Below the pieces are notes generated by a model. The model was not told where the DNA came from. It saw nothing but the letters and a program-made list of their open reading frames with translations, and made no database searches. A stretch of 64,000 nt of DNA from Sphingobacterium sp. N143. GTDB lineage: Bacteria > Bacteroidota > Bacteroidia > Sphingobacteriales > Sphingobacteriaceae. The stretch covers positions 124,001 to 188,000 of the forward strand of contig NZ_JACAIS010000011.1 in assembly GCF_030325625.1 (NCBI RefSeq), read 5' to 3'. How positions within the stretch are numbered: the stretch's first letter is position 1; each line of letters begins with the position of its first letter. Shown piece by piece: positions 26,619 to 34,926 of this stretch. The translations under genes were made by a program, and so were the position numbers.

Positions 26619-29600
26619 TTAGAAGGTTAGCTTTACGTTTAAACCAAATGAGCGGACAGCAGGAGGCAATCCGACCTCCACACCCTGAAAGTTGCCCGCG
26701 CCCAATGCTGCTTCGGGATCGATGGGGTTGTCTATCTTTCCTATGCCCGGGATGTCCAGCTTGGACTTGCCCCGGTAGAAGAACAACAGGTTCCGTCCGA
26801 CCAGTGACAGCTGGGCATGCTTGATGATGGCCGTGCTCTTCAGGTTAAATTTGTAACTGACTGAAAGTTCCCTTAAGCGCACGTTGGTCATGTCGTAGGT
26901 AAAAAATTCCCCCCAGGCATCCCGTCCGTTCTGCGACACCCGCGTCCAGAGTTGCTGTGCGGTGATCGCTTTGGTATTGGCGGCACCACTGGCATCCACG
27001 GCGTCCAGGATAAGGCCACCGTCCCGGTATTCCTCAGTATAGTCGGCGACACCAAAAGCCGCCAGGTATGCCGATGTCCCCGACACGATCTCACCACCGA
27101 TGCGGCTATCGATCAGCGTATTGAGTGTCCAGTTATTGTACCGCAGGGAATTGGACCAGCCCAGGAGCGCCTTTGGATTAAAGTTACCTAATTTTTGATT
27201 GGCTTCCACTACCGGCAGCCCTTCCGCATCCACCACAAACTGGCCACTCTGCGCATCCCGCTTCCATTTGTAGCCATAGAGGTCACCATATTTCTCACCT
27301 TCGTTGACCACTACGCTTGCATATTTGGTGTTTTCCGTAATATTTGCCCGTTTGGTCTTTTCATGCAGTTCGATGATTTTGTTGGTATTGGCGGCAAAGT
27401 TCACTGTCGTCTGCCATTCAAAATTCTCCCGTTTCAGCGGGGTTGCCGTCAGCTGAACCTCGATACCCCGGTTTTCGATATTCCCGGCATTGATATACTG
27501 GCGGCTGTATCCACTGGCCATGGGCAGTCCCAGAAACAGCAGCTGATTGACGGTATTGCTCTTGTATAAGGTGAGGTCAAAGCCCAATCTGTTATTGAAG
27601 AATTTCATATCCAGTCCGGCCTCGAATGATTTGGTCAGCTCAGGCTTTAGGTCTGGGATCGCTTTGGTCGAGGAGCGGGAGATAAATCCTTTTCCGGCTC
27701 CAAGCCCAAAGGAATAGAGCTGTTGCAGCAGATAAGGGTCCGCGTCGTTCCCCACCTGCGTATAAGAAGCCCTGATTTTTCCATAATCGACCCATGCCGG
27801 CAACTTCAGCCATTCGTTGAATACCGCCGACAGCCCGATGGAAGGATAGAAGTAACTGTGCGGGGACTTTAAGGTTGAAGTCCAGTCATTCCGGGCCGTC
27901 ATGTCCAAAAAGATATTGTTGTAGAAGGACACCTGTGTGCTGGCATACAGCGAATTCAGGCGCCGTTTGTAGCCATTGATCAATAGAAATTCCGGTGTGG
28001 TGGCCATTGTCAGGCTAAATTCGTTGGGTACAGACAGGCCATTGGCCATATTCTGAAAGCTGCTGTACTGCCGGTTTAAGGTACTTGCACCCACATTATA
28101 GCTGATCTTGATATCGTCGGTCAATGGATTGTTTCCGTTCAGCAAAAAGTCAAAATTGCTTTCCTGGTAACGGCCATGCGTTTCAAAATATTTACCTCCG
28201 GGGCGCACGTCGCCCAGTGATACCGTTCCGGCATAAAAAGAACCGTCGGTCTTATCGATGTATTTGTCAAAACTATAGCGTCCCATTATGTTCAGCCAGT
28301 CGGTCAGCTGATAGGTCACCGATCCCAGGGCCGTGATCCGGTCGCGCACCTCGTTTACCGAAGTACGGTTGGTACTCCAATAGGGGTTGTCATAGATCGA
28401 TGAGCCCGACCAGTACTTACGTTGGGGCTGGCCCGTCGTTGGGTCGAGGGTTTCATAGTCCTCCAGTTCGCTCCTATCCATATCCCTGGGCATCACATAG
28501 GCCTCAATTGGGATGCCCATATCCCCCAGCCTGGGGCGGTTGTCGATCTGCTGATTCACATAGTTCAGCTTTACATCCGTTTTCAGCTTGGGGATCAGCT
28601 CGGTATTGACCCGCAGGTTCAAGCTGTTTCTTTTCAGGTCATTACCGGGGATGATGCCGCCGATCTTATTGTTCGAATAAGAGACGTAGCCCTGTACTTT
28701 TTCGGTACCCCCATAGGTGCTGATGCTGTTATTGAAGGTAGCAGCGTTCTCAAAGAAATCCTTTACATTATTTTTATAGGTCTGACCCTGGGGGCCCCAG
28801 CTCTCACCGACATTTGTTCCGGTGATGCCACCATTTCCCCGGCCGTAGCTGTTTTGGAAGCGGCTCAGCATATTCACCTGGTCCAGGGAGGCACTCCCGT
28901 TGTAATCGATGCTGTAGCGGCCGGCCTTGCCCTGTTTGGTGGTAATGAGGATGGCGCCGTTTGCGGCCCTGCTTCCATAGAGTGCGGCGGCAGATGGACC
29001 TTTCAGCACATTGATGGACTCGATATCGTCGGGGTTGATATTGGCGGCCCCATCACTGGTGCCGTAGTTGTAAGTCGTTCCGGTCGCCTGTTGGGCACTG
29101 GAGTTATTGTAGGGGACGCCGTCCACCACGATCAAGGCGTTGTTATTGCCCGAAATCGATTTGTTTCCCCGCAGCACGACCCTTGCCGATGCCCCTGGGC
29201 CTGTCGCCGCCGTGGTCACCACGGCCCCAGCGACCTTCCCCGTCAGGCTCGACATCACATTTCCGCTGTTGTCGCGGGCATCATTGACGGCACTACCGTC
29301 CAACTGCTGTGTGGCGTAGGTCAGCCCCCGGGTTTCCCGCTTGATTCCCAGTGCGGTCACCACCACTTCATCAATGTTGTAGCTGTCCTGGGCCAAAGAT
29401 ACATCAAGGTTGCCTTGAGCAGGGACAGTCAGTTCGGCGGCCTTAAATCCAACAAGTGAAAATTTAAGCCTATCTCCGGCCTTGGCCTGTATGGTAAAAT
29501 TCCCACTGCGGTCTGTCCGGGCCGCTAATTGGGTGCTTAGGTTGGTGACCGTGACACCTTCCAAAGCTGTCTGGTCCGCGGCATTGACCACTTTTCCTTT

Positions 29601-29696
29601 TCGATCCGTCGCCTGCGCCCAGACCGTGCCCATACAGAGCAAGGCAAACACTACGGTAAGGAAAAAAAATCGTCTACGGTGGATATACGTTATCAT
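26619..29696 (-). CDS. SusC/RagA TonB-dependent transporter (amino-sugar locus)
   Basis: The 1025-residue protein has a signal peptide (RRRFFFLTVVFALLCMG), a carboxypeptidase-like beta domain (about residues 30-110), a TonB-box-containing linker (NIDEVVVTALGIKRETRG), a plug with VLKGPSAAALYGSRAANGAIL and a barrel ending in Phe (LNVKLTF). It imports a glycan fragment through the outer membrane with energy from TonB. It is the first gene of the operon ending with nagA. A LacI-type site (29802-29813) and a perfect inverted repeat (29737-29751) lie upstream; no ECF sigma/anti-sigma pair is nearby, so control is probably by the LacI protein. Confidence 0.95.
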   Translation of the reverse strand: MITYIHRRRFFFLTVVFALLCMGTVWAQATDRKGKVVNAADQTALEGVTVTNLSTQLAARTDRSGNFTIQAKAGDRLKFSLVGFKAAELTVPAQGNLDVSLAQDSYNIDEVVVTALGIKRETRGLTYATQQLDGSAVNDARDNSGNVMSSLTGKVAGAVVTTAATGPGASARVVLRGNKSISGNNNALIVVDGVPYNNSSAQQATGTTYNYGTSDGAANINPDDIESINVLKGPSAAALYGSRAANGAILITTKQGKAGRYSIDYNGSASLDQVNMLSRFQNSYGRGNGGITGTNVGESWGPQGQTYKNNVKDFFENAATFNNSISTYGGTEKVQGYVSYSNNKIGGIIPGNDLKRNSLNLRVNTELIPKLKTDVKLNYVNQQIDNRPRLGDMGIPIEAYVMPRDMDRSELEDYETLDPTTGQPQRKYWSGSSIYDNPYWSTNRTSVNEVRDRITALGSVTYQLTDWLNIMGRYSFDKYIDKTDGSFYAGTVSLGDVRPGGKYFETHGRYQESNFDFLLNGNNPLTDDIKISYNVGASTLNRQYSSFQNMANGLSVPNEFSLTMATTPEFLLINGYKRRLNSLYASTQVSFYNNIFLDMTARNDWTSTLKSPHSYFYPSIGLSAVFNEWLKLPAWVDYGKIRASYTQVGNDADPYLLQQLYSFGLGAGKGFISRSSTKAIPDLKPELTKSFEAGLDMKFFNNRLGFDLTLYKSNTVNQLLFLGLPMASGYSRQYINAGNIENRGIEVQLTATPLKRENFEWQTTVNFAANTNKIIELHEKTKRANITENTKYASVVVNEGEKYGDLYGYKWKRDAQSGQFVVDAEGLPVVEANQKLGNFNPKALLGWSNSLRYNNWTLNTLIDSRIGGEIVSGTSAYLAAFGVADYTEEYRDGGLILDAVDASGAANTKAITAQQLWTRVSQNGRDAWGEFFTYDMTNVRLRELSVSYKFNLKSTAIIKHAQLSLVGRNLLFFYRGKSKLDIPGIGKIDNPIDPEAALGAGNFQGVEVGLPPAVRSFGLNVKLTF

Positions 29697-29736
29697 AATT
29701 TATCCATTTAAAGAGTTAGATTTTAGTTTATTTCAA

Positions 29737-29813
29737 TTGAGTTATACTCAAAGAAAGGCCATCAGCCTTATAAATCCAACATAATCCACGAATAAAGTAG
29801 CGGTAACGTTATC
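29737..29813 (-). promoter_or_regulatory. LacI-type operator, -7 candidate and leader inverted repeat before susC
   Basis: GGTAACGTTATC at 29802-29813 is a near-perfect palindrome with the central ACGT core of LacI-family operators. On the minus strand the sequence TATGTTGG, one mismatch from TAnnTTTG, starts 19 bp after the TTAC of this site, so the operator overlaps the -33 region, where binding would block transcription. Downstream in the leader, TTGAGT-TAT-ACTCAA (29737-29751) is a perfect inverted repeat. Confidence 0.5.
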
Positions 29814-29946
29814 GACAATTTACCTCAACGGATCCAATTTCAATCTGCCTAACAGCTCTAAAGTATTGTCGTTGGTGATGCCAAATGACCAGGCTCTAAT
29901 TGAAAGTTACGCCAAAGCACAAGCAGTGGCCCTGGAGTATAAATAA
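29785..29946 (+). pseudogene. Possible protein-coding remnant in the susC/hydrolase gap
   Basis: A plus-strand frame without a convincing start runs for 53 codons to a TAA at 29944-29946. It reads like protein (LNGSNFNLPNSSKVLSLV, then MPNDQALIESYAKAQAVALEY). It could be the 3' end of a lost gene. I do not recognise the family. The rest of the 419-bp gap between 29697 and 30115 is AT-rich and shows no other gene. Confidence 0.25.
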
Positions 29947-30115
29947 GCCACCACTTGTTGAACAGCCACCCTACACCCCATAACTATTGGTTATAGCACA
30001 ACTTTTCAAACCATATACTTTTCATTTATATAAGCAACACAACAACTTAGTAAACAAAATATTAAACAACAAAAACACAAGCAATCCCACTTCCTTTTCA
30101 CTAAGCCTACACCGG

Positions 30116-31171
30116 TCAAAGTGAGTCCAGGAAACGCTGGAGTTCGGCCATAAAATCCTGGGGGCAGGCGAAGTGGATATTATGGTCGGCACAGTCAATT
30201 ATTTTATGCTGGATGAGGTCAGGATGCATCGCTTTCAATTTGCGGTTGCCTTCCTCAGACCCAAACGTATCTTGCTTGCCCACGGCATCCATGATCAGCA
30301 TCGGCACATGCAGGCTGCTGTAGGTCTTCAGCGGGTCTACCCGCACCATGGAAGAAGCATACTTGCTTATATCGGGAGCGTTATTGAGCACCTGCACATA
30401 ATGCAGGCTGTCCTGCATATTCATATATTCATTCAGGCCATGGTATAGCAACCAGTCGTCACCCACATGCCTAATAAAGCCAAAGATCTGCCACTGCCCC
30501 GCTGAGCCGTCAAGCTGATCTATATTTTTATAGATCTCAAATTCGGATCCATAGCGATCAAAAAGCAATTTCTGAACTTCAGGGGGCGGTGTTACCGACC
30601 GGAGGAAATCATGGCGTCCAGCGGGCCCCATCTGGTCAAATAAAGACCGGAAAGCTACTGTACCACCATCTTCAAGCACCAGGCCACTAACCCGCTGCGG
30701 ATGCTTGTCGTAAAATGCCGTCGCCAGGTAGCCACCTCTCGAAAATCCACCGAGCACAGCCTTTTGGATATGTAAGCTGTCCATGACCGCAGCCAGATCA
30801 TCCGCAAAATCCCAGAAATCCAGATCCCGCTCCGGTATGTGGGTCAAACCATGGCCGTAATGGTCCACCGACAATACCGTATATCCGTCCTTGACCAATT
30901 GTTCGGCAAAAGGATAGAAATCATAAGCCGACAAAAAACTACCAGGCAACCAGATCAATACCTTATCCTTGCTATCGCCCCACTTCAGGTAGGAAATACG
31001 ATGGTTGACCGCCTCAACAACGCCCCTATGTTTGCTTTCAAAAGCCAGGAACCTGGCTTTGTCCCGCTCATATTTTTTATGGAGATCCATCTCCGTACTT
31101 TGGCCATACGCCGAAGAAAAAAAGAAAAGTGCGCCAAAAATCACACTGAAAATAGAAGCCATTGAACTCAT
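30116..31171 (-). CDS. Secreted alpha/beta hydrolase
   Basis: The 351-residue protein starts with a signal peptide (SVIFGALFFFSSAYGQS). The alpha/beta hydrolase core shows KVLIWLPGSFLSAYDFYPFA, VLSVDHYGHGLT, the nucleophile elbow LGGFSRGGYLATAF and a late catalytic His in DCADHNIHFACP. It belongs to the large lipase/esterase/epoxide-hydrolase group and nothing indicates a substrate. It lies 67 bp downstream of the GH2 gene on the same strand and may be cotranscribed with it. Confidence 0.75.
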   Translation of the reverse strand: MSSMASIFSVIFGALFFFSSAYGQSTEMDLHKKYERDKARFLAFESKHRGVVEAVNHRISYLKWGDSKDKVLIWLPGSFLSAYDFYPFAEQLVKDGYTVLSVDHYGHGLTHIPERDLDFWDFADDLAAVMDSLHIQKAVLGGFSRGGYLATAFYDKHPQRVSGLVLEDGGTVAFRSLFDQMGPAGRHDFLRSVTPPPEVQKLLFDRYGSEFEIYKNIDQLDGSAGQWQIFGFIRHVGDDWLLYHGLNEYMNMQDSLHYVQVLNNAPDISKYASSMVRVDPLKTYSSLHVPMLIMDAVGKQDTFGSEEGNRKLKAMHPDLIQHKIIDCADHNIHFACPQDFMAELQRFLDSL

Positions 31172-31238
31172 GCTATTCTGATATTGAAAATCCGCAACCT
31201 AAATTAATCATTTTATCCAACCCTCCATGACATCATCC

Positions 31239-33119
31239 CTATTCCATCGGATATTCCCTGGAAATGGAGCTTATTTTTTTCTTCCTGCCGATTTTTTTGC
31301 TGCTGTTGATGATTTCACTGTTTATCCATTTGACCTTGCTGAGATCCATCTTTTCCACCTGGCGGTCATAGGTCACCAGGCCATTGATTTCATGCTCCAC
31401 ATCTGAAGTTTGGGTATAAATAGCAGCACTTAAGCCTCTGTATAACATCCGCTGTTCAACTTCATTGAGCAGGTACACATAGGTATCCGTCAAGATATCC
31501 TTATTGACCAGTATTTCGTAGGCATTGTTGGGTACGGGCCAGAGGTGGTCCCGTACGAAAAGGCCCTTGCCGCCAAATTCTCCCAAGGATGCCGCCCGAT
31601 GGGCGTCCGGCTTTGGAAAAGCTTTATCCTCCATTTTTCCGTAATGGTGCATATCGACAAAGTCGCCATTACCGGGATCCCCCTGTGCCGGACGGTAGCC
31701 CGGTGCATAATTAAAGCCAGAGTTGCCATTGACCAGCCGCGAAGGGTCATATTGCTTGGTCCATGCCGTGATATCCGCCACCTCAAAAGCCCCCCAGTTC
31801 TCGTTGAAAGGCACCCAGGTCACGATGGAGGGCACGCTGACCAGCTGATCCATCATCTGCTTCAGTTCAGTCCTGAACTGCTTGCGTACCGCGACAGAAT
31901 CCGCATCATCGGGGTACCATAGGTTGGGCATATCCTGCCAGACCATCAGGCCCAGCCGGTCACAATGATAATACCAGCGCATCGGCTCCACCTTGATATG
32001 CTTGCGGATGACATTAAACCCCGCCTTTTTGGCCAGCTGGATATCGTAGAGCAAGGCCTCTTCGGTGGGTGCCGTAAAGATCCCGTCGGGCCAGTAGCCC
32101 TGATCCAGGACACCGATCTGAAACTCAAACCTGTCGTTCAACAGCGTCCTGTTGACCCCATCGACCTGCCCGATACGGATGGACCGCATGGCGAAGTAAG
32201 AGTCCACCTGATCCACCGTACGCCCCTGCCGGTCTTTCAGTTCCAGGTTCAATTGATACAAAAAAGGATCGTCGGGGCTCCACAGATGCGGATCGTCGAC
32301 CGGAAGAAAAAAAGGTTCATCTGCCCTTCCCTCCACTTTGGCAACCTGCACTTGCTGATCATGGGCTGTGGCGACCACCTTAAGATTTTCTCCCTGAGCC
32401 AGGGCGGTTATCTGCAGCCGCTTGTTTTTGAGGTCCGGGATCAGTTTAAGCTGGGTAACATGCTTTTGCTGTACCGGCTCCATCCAGACCGTCTGCCAAA
32501 TACCCGAGCTGAAGGTATAATCGCCCTTGTCGCCATTCTTTCCTGAAGGCCTTCGGCCATCGTTGGGATCGTGGGCGCCTACGACCAGGCTGTTGTCGCC
32601 TGGCTGCACAAAATCCGAAATATCAAGGCTAAACGCGGTATACCCACCGCTATGGCTGCCGACCTTTTTTCCGTTCACATATACACTGGCATCGTGATCC
32701 ACGGCACCAAAATGCAGTAAGATGCGGCTACCCTTCCATGCCTGCGGAATCAGCAGTTTACGTCGGTACCATAAAAATTTCTCCCCACTGCGGCCGATGC
32801 CCGACAGCTCTGATTCGGGCGCAAAGGGCACCCGTATTTTTTCGGCCGATGCCGGAAAAGCAGGTGGCACCAGGGCCGTCCGTGGATCCGCCAGCTGCGC
32901 ACCGCCCATATAATCCCATTGTCCATTGAGGTTTTGCCATTCTTTGCGTTTCATCTGCGGACGTGGGTATTCGGGCAGCGGTACCTGGGCGGTCAGGGCC
33001 TGCTGTGTCCATGGCGTCGGGAGCGTGAAATCTGCTGTAGACTGCGACCTCGCCGGCCCCATCCATAGTCCGACGACCAGTGCTGCCATCGTTGCCAAAG
33101 GGAATTTTGTTAGCTTCAT
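31239..33119 (-). CDS. Secreted glycoside hydrolase family 2 enzyme
   Basis: The 626-residue protein has a signal peptide (TMAALVVGLWMGPARSQS). The jelly-roll sugar-binding domain (about residues 60-200: WQNLNGQWDYMGG, WYRRKLLIPQAWKGSRILLHFGAVDHDASVYVNG) leads to an Ig-like domain and a TIM barrel. PFNENWGAFEV contains the GH2 Asn-Glu acid/base, and LGEFGGKG a second Glu fitting the nucleophile. GH2 includes beta-galactosidases, glucuronidases and mannosidases; the specificity is not resolved. At just over 600 residues it is a short GH2 without extra C-terminal domains. It may extend the glycan breakdown of the neighbouring amino-sugar locus, but it is not in that operon. Confidence 0.85.
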   Translation of the reverse strand: MKLTKFPLATMAALVVGLWMGPARSQSTADFTLPTPWTQQALTAQVPLPEYPRPQMKRKEWQNLNGQWDYMGGAQLADPRTALVPPAFPASAEKIRVPFAPESELSGIGRSGEKFLWYRRKLLIPQAWKGSRILLHFGAVDHDASVYVNGKKVGSHSGGYTAFSLDISDFVQPGDNSLVVGAHDPNDGRRPSGKNGDKGDYTFSSGIWQTVWMEPVQQKHVTQLKLIPDLKNKRLQITALAQGENLKVVATAHDQQVQVAKVEGRADEPFFLPVDDPHLWSPDDPFLYQLNLELKDRQGRTVDQVDSYFAMRSIRIGQVDGVNRTLLNDRFEFQIGVLDQGYWPDGIFTAPTEEALLYDIQLAKKAGFNVIRKHIKVEPMRWYYHCDRLGLMVWQDMPNLWYPDDADSVAVRKQFRTELKQMMDQLVSVPSIVTWVPFNENWGAFEVADITAWTKQYDPSRLVNGNSGFNYAPGYRPAQGDPGNGDFVDMHHYGKMEDKAFPKPDAHRAASLGEFGGKGLFVRDHLWPVPNNAYEILVNKDILTDTYVYLLNEVEQRMLYRGLSAAIYTQTSDVEHEINGLVTYDRQVEKMDLSKVKWINSEIINSSKKIGRKKKISSISREYPME

Positions 33120-33507
33120 TGTTTAGTTTGGTTTTGATCAGGGCCACTTTACGCCTCATGCAGCATAAAGCTTGAAATGATCGTTGTTTTAATGGTTTAG
33201 ATTTAAGGCTGTAATTTAACAATTTTCAGTCACCTAGGCACACCATAGCACAAATAATACAGAAAACGAAGCCGCTCGACCTGCCCTGGACAGCATCGCC
33301 CGACCGACCTTTCCATCAGGGGCGCAAATACGTCCATGAGAGGCAGCAGCCTCCCTTATGGACATCAGGCAGGTTTTCGCCTCATCAGCATGGAGACACA
33401 CCCAAATTAATCATTAAGTAATAAAACGGCACAAACCGCTGATTAACATATGTGTTACAAATAAATCATTCGTTAACCTATTCTTTTTCTTACATTTGTT
33501 TGTTCAT
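33120..33507. other. Gene-free gap with a hairpin and a -7 element
   Basis: No coding frame is supported here. GTCCAT (33332-33337) and ATGGAC (33358-33363), with GAGG/CCTC inside, form a hairpin. TACATTTG at 33491-33498 is an exact Bacteroidota -7 match only 10 nt before the ATG of the channel gene at 33508. No matching TTTG is found 19 bp further upstream. Confidence 0.4.
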
Positions 33508-34833
33508 ATGAAAAATTTATATTTACCAAAATTCAGTGAACAACATTCCAGTTCCACTTACGAGTACATTTTTGACCTTTTTAAGAAGATCGGACTTTCA
33601 GCACAGTACAGCCATATCTTTACCGCTGGAAGCCTATTAATCATCGCTTTTTTATTGCTTCTTGTTGTAGACTATCTGCTGCGGAAATTTTTCTATACCG
33701 CACTCCGTAAAATCGCAAAGAAAACAAGCAGCGAATGGGACGATTTTATTTTACACAACAAGGTACACGTCCAGGTAAGCCGGACGATACTCGTGCTAAT
33801 CGCACAGCAAGTTTTACCGCTTATATTTATCGGCTTCCCCGTACTGACATCAGCCGTCGGCAAGATCCTCAACCTCTGCATCCTGCTGACCTTATACGGC
33901 CTGTTCAACAGCATATTAAAAACCTGCCGGGATATCCTGCGCAGTACGAAAGCCTTTAAAGACAAGCCTATAGACAGTTATTTACAGGTCGTGCAGATCT
34001 TCCTGATATTCGTTGTGGGCACATTGGCCATCTCCCTGCTGACGGGCAATTCACCTTGGTCCTTTTTGGTTTCCCTGGGTGCGGCCTCGGCCATCCTGAT
34101 GCTGGTCTTTAAAGATACGATCCTGGGTTTTGTCGCCAGCATCCAGGTCTCGGCCAACGATTCCGTGCGTGTGGGCGACTGGATCGAAATGCCCAAATAT
34201 GGTGTGGATGGGGATGTCCTACAGATCAACCTCAACAATGTCAGCATCCAGAACTGGGACAAGACCATTGTCACCATTCCGACCTATACCCTGCTCAGTG
34301 ATTCGTTTAAAAACTATCGCGGCATGCAGGACACGGGCGGCCGCCGTATCAAAAGGGCCCTCAACATCAAAATGTCCTCTGTGCGCTACCTCAATGAAAC
34401 CGAAATCAACGAATTGAAGAAGATCAGGTTGCTGGAGCCCTTTATCAGCGCCCGCGAAAAGGAGATTGCCGAATACAACAAACAGTGGGCAACAGATGCT
34501 TCATCCCCTGTCAACGGCAGACGGATGACCAACATCGGGTTATTCAGGGCCTATATACTTGCCTATGCCAAGCACAACCCCAATATCCATCAGGGCCTGA
34601 CCCTGCTGGTACGCCAGCTGGCACCCAATGAATACGGGCTGCCCCTCGAACTGTACATGTTCACCAAAGGCACCCAGTGGGCCTATTTCGAAAATACCAT
34701 GGCCGATATTTTCGACCATTTACTGGCCGCCATTAAATCCTTCGACCTGGAGATATTCGAACTGCCGGCTTCGGATGACCTGCGCCTTCTTATCGCCGAA
34801 AAAGACAAAATCCGAACTGGCGTAAGCCTATAA
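33508..34833 (+). CDS. MscS-family mechanosensitive ion channel
   Basis: The protein has 441 residues from the ATG at 33508; a TTG at 33496 in frame is less likely. It has several N-terminal membrane segments, then the MscS pore and beta domain: SFLVSLGAASAILMLVFKDT, FVASIQVSANDSVRVGDWIE, NNVSIQNWDKTIVTIPTY. A soluble C-terminal domain of about 150 residues follows, as in the YbdG-like branch. It should open under membrane tension and release solutes on hypo-osmotic shock. It stands alone and is closed by a perfect intrinsic terminator at 34841-34870. Confidence 0.9.
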   Translation: MKNLYLPKFSEQHSSSTYEYIFDLFKKIGLSAQYSHIFTAGSLLIIAFLLLLVVDYLLRKFFYTALRKIAKKTSSEWDDFILHNKVHVQVSRTILVLIAQQVLPLIFIGFPVLTSAVGKILNLCILLTLYGLFNSILKTCRDILRSTKAFKDKPIDSYLQVVQIFLIFVVGTLAISLLTGNSPWSFLVSLGAASAILMLVFKDTILGFVASIQVSANDSVRVGDWIEMPKYGVDGDVLQINLNNVSIQNWDKTIVTIPTYTLLSDSFKNYRGMQDTGGRRIKRALNIKMSSVRYLNETEINELKKIRLLEPFISAREKEIAEYNKQWATDASSPVNGRRMTNIGLFRAYILAYAKHNPNIHQGLTLLVRQLAPNEYGLPLELYMFTKGTQWAYFENTMADIFDHLLAAIKSFDLEIFELPASDDLRLLIAEKDKIRTGVSL

Positions 34834-34840
34834 TACGTTA

Positions 34841-34870
34841 AAAGCCGGAGAATAAACTCCGGCTTTTTTT
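34841..34870 (+). terminator. Intrinsic terminator after the mechanosensitive channel gene
   Basis: AAAGCCGGAG, a 6-nt loop and CTCCGGCTTTTTTT form a GC-rich stem followed by a T-run, 7 bp after the stop codon. Confidence 0.93.
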
Positions 34871-34926
34871 AGATGTCTATGTGCTATAGGACATTTTTAG
34901 GTCAAGGGCCATCATGCTCAAAAGCA

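Noticed and set aside
28422..29459. Long plus-strand open frame (345 codons) opposite the amino-sugar susC
   Set aside because: Same reason: it mirrors the transporter's codons and has no protein-like features.
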